Assembly: GCF_008932435.1 (NCBI RefSeq)
Contig: NZ_WBWE01000017.1
Span: 1-63,046 of the forward strand
Direction: 5' to 3'
DNA from: Brucella pseudintermedia
Lineage (GTDB): Bacteria; Pseudomonadota; Alphaproteobacteria; Rhizobiales; Rhizobiaceae
DNA length: 63,046 bases
Position 1 is the first letter of the stretch; each line of letters begins with the position of its first letter. The notes under the pieces were generated by a model. The model made no database searches and was not told where the DNA came from. It saw only the letters and a list, made by a program, of their open reading frames with translations. Below, piece after piece: positions 62,022 to 63,046 of this stretch. A program made the position numbers and the translations under genes.

Positions 62022-62126
62022 TCTTTCCTCCCAAGTCGCCGCGGTCCGGGCTTTGCCGCTCGCAGCGATGAAACCGCTGTTCTGCGCTCTGAAGTTTGAG
62101 CCGGAAGCCTCCACGACCACTCAAAC

Positions 62127-62140
62127 TTACGCAAACGTAA
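62127..62140. promoter_or_regulatory. TTACGCAAACGTAA operator candidate
   Basis: The 14-mer differs by one base from the reverse complement of the palindrome at 8890. An overlapping second half (ACGTAAACGTAA) extends to 62145. It lies upstream of the DUF2147 gene. Confidence 0.5.
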
Positions 62141-62326
62141 ACGTAATACAGTTTTGGACCGAGCGGAAGAGGATAGTTGCGCTCTCCAGCCTCTTCGAAC
62201 AGCCTGCTTTCTATACGCGGGGCCGCACTCGAATGTTGTCTATAGTTAGCAACTGGTTTCATTCGACGAAGCGGATTTGAATCGAATTTTCGTGAAAATC
62301 CAGCAATCCGCAGAGCTTGCATGTTT

Positions 62327-62364
62327 AACAAAATCCCAAGTTTACCCCTTGTTGGGATTTTGTT
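62327..62364. repeat. Inverted repeat with 12-bp arms
   Basis: AACAAAATCCCA (62327-62338) and TGGGATTTTGTT (62353-62364) pair perfectly around a 14-nt loop. It could be an operator or a leader hairpin for the gene at 62523. Confidence 0.7.
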
Positions 62365-62522
62365 GGTTGCTCGTTAAGCATCTGGTTTAACGCGCATTTC
62401 AACCCTTTCCCGTAGATTTGAGAGCATGAACGGAGCGACAGAGACGGCGGTTTCAAAGCAGGAAAATCAGGCTTTGAAAACAAAGACCGGACGGTTCTCG
62501 GGATTTAACAGGGACAAAGAAA

Positions 62523-62780
62523 ATGGCACAGTTTCAGAACTTTACGAATAAGAACAACGCAATCGCGCAGGATCGCATTCTTCTGGAAATGGGTATGAAA
62601 TTCGCCATTGGCCGTGATTGCGAGATCGACGTGGTGGAAGCGCACAAGTGGCTGAATATTGCGGCTATCCGCGGCAGCGAGAAGGCTGCTCGCATGCGCA
62701 ATCAGGTGGCGGCCACGATGAGTAAGGGCGAGCTGGCAGCAGCTCTGCGCGGCGCACGCGAGTGGATGACCGCCCACTGA
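62523..62780 (+). CDS. Small Sel1-repeat-like protein
   Basis: An 85-residue protein with one and a half Sel1-like helical repeats: MGMKFAIGRDCEIDVVEAHK and WLNIAAIRGSEKAARMRNQV. Such short proteins are common in Rhizobiales; function unknown. ATG 62523 follows AGGGACA. A hairpin follows the stop, but the T-tract that would complete its terminator has been replaced by the end of an IS1182-type element. Confidence 0.85.
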   Translation: MAQFQNFTNKNNAIAQDRILLEMGMKFAIGRDCEIDVVEAHKWLNIAAIRGSEKAARMRNQVAATMSKGELAAALRGAREWMTAH

Positions 62781-62803
62781 CGAGTTCACCTGCGAGTGAC
62801 AAA

Positions 62804-62821
62804 AGCCGCCGTCGGGCGGCT
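62804..62821 (+). terminator. Terminator stem of the Sel1-type gene, T-tract lost
   Basis: AGCCGCC (62804-62810) pairs with GGCGGCT (62815-62821). AAA precedes the stem, so TTT would be expected after it, but CAGACTGCTG follows instead. Confidence 0.75.
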
Positions 62822-63046
62822 CAGACTGCTGACAAACCCCTGGCCTTGTTGAGGGGTTTGTGATTCATTGGGCCATGTTGAAGAAACCCGCTCCGTCGCA
62901 GACAGCTCTCGAGATGGTAACGCTCGACAGTCTGGTTCCGAAGGATCACCTGCTTCGCAAGATCGATGCTGTGATCGACTTCTCCTTCATCCACGACCGC
63001 GTTGCCGGACTTTACTGCGCCGACAACGGCCGCCCGGCGCTCGATC
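62822..63046 (+). mobile_element. IS1182-family element, left end (continues beyond the window)
   Basis: The left boundary is inferred at about 62822 from the interrupted terminator. The leader has a hairpin (ACAAACCCCT/AGGGGTTTGT, near 62832-62862), as many IS elements have to limit outside transcription. The transposase starts at 62875. Confidence 0.75.
62875..63046 (+). CDS. IS1182-family transposase, N-terminal part
   Basis: Fifty-seven residues are visible before the window ends. ALEMVTLDSLVPKDHLLRKI and DRVAGLYCADNGRPALD are the conserved N-terminal DUF772 region of IS1182/IS5-type DDE transposases. Whether the gene is complete cannot be seen. It is inserted next to the terminator of a chromosomal gene. 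Confidence 0.88.
   Translation, partial: MLKKPAPSQTALEMVTLDSLVPKDHLLRKIDAVIDFSFIHDRVAGLYCADNGRPALD

Larger units (their letters stand above)
62022..62522. other. Intergenic region between divergent DUF2147 and Sel1-type genes
   Basis: About 500 bp. It contains an operator-like site (62127-62140) closer to the DUF2147 gene and a 12-bp-arm hairpin (62327-62364) closer to the Sel1 gene. I see no further gene or RNA I can support. Confidence 0.5.

Noticed and set aside
1..63046. tRNA, rRNA or tmRNA genes
   Set aside because: I looked for cloverleaf ends with TTCGA loops and conserved rRNA blocks and saw none; a covariance-model scan would settle it.

Overview
The window is chromosomal DNA of an alphaproteobacterium of the Brucella/Ochrobactrum group (order Hyphomicrobiales). 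The evidence is a Ros/MucR regulator almost identical to the Brucella MucR I know, a feuN-feuP-feuQ-like locus, the rhizobial order ccmI-ccmE-ccmF-ccmH-degP-response regulator-kinase-glnE-pleC, HOOF-print-like octamer repeats, many short palindromic intergenic repeats, and GC-rich coding DNA. I see no tRNA, rRNA or CRISPR array. Genus and species are inferred from remembered protein families, not from a search.

Layout. Positions 1-3060 are a stack of broken mobile DNA: an IS110-type tail, an IS3-type tail, an IS66 element with its tnpC cut, and a large serine recombinase cut by the IS66 end. From 3.1 to 13.5 kb lie a HAD hydrolase, an L,D-transpeptidase lipoprotein, a HerA-like ATPase, two c-type cytochromes, an acyl-CoA synthetase and oligopeptidase B. 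From 13.5 to 27.1 kb come mucR, a DnaA-domain-IV protein paired with a DUF6456 protein, an amidase, sufE, a DivJ/PleC-type kinase overlapping a peptidoglycan-binding protein gene, several DUF proteins and a class A penicillin-binding protein.

Positions 27.3-32.2 kb hold the most striking region: a decayed gene transfer agent (GTA) cluster compressed to about 4.9 kb. Terminase, portal, prohead protease, capsid, adaptor, tail protein and the large tail-tip protein survive only as pieces joined by deletions and frameshifts. A DUF6107 gene, a head-tail connector gene and a small membrane protein gene remain open.

Positions 32.3-49 kb are envelope and regulatory core genes: feuN-like, feuP, feuQ (with no ordinary start codon that would keep its first membrane helix), a lipoprotein, the cytochrome c maturation operon, degP, a two-component pair, glnE and pleC. 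Positions 49-62.8 kb carry pepN, two transporters, an unusual uracil-DNA glycosylase lacking most iron-sulfur cysteines, ETF-ubiquinone oxidoreductase, a membrane-anchored nuclease/phosphatase-fold protein, AMP nucleosidase with two tiny genes upstream, a glutathione S-transferase, a DUF2147 protein and a Sel1-type small protein. The window ends inside an IS1182-family element that begins exactly where the T-tract of the preceding terminator should be.

Themes: mobile DNA borders both ends; three copies of a TTACGTTTACGTAA-like palindrome suggest a small regulon (one lies before ETF-QO); and several palindromic repeat families fill the gaps between genes.
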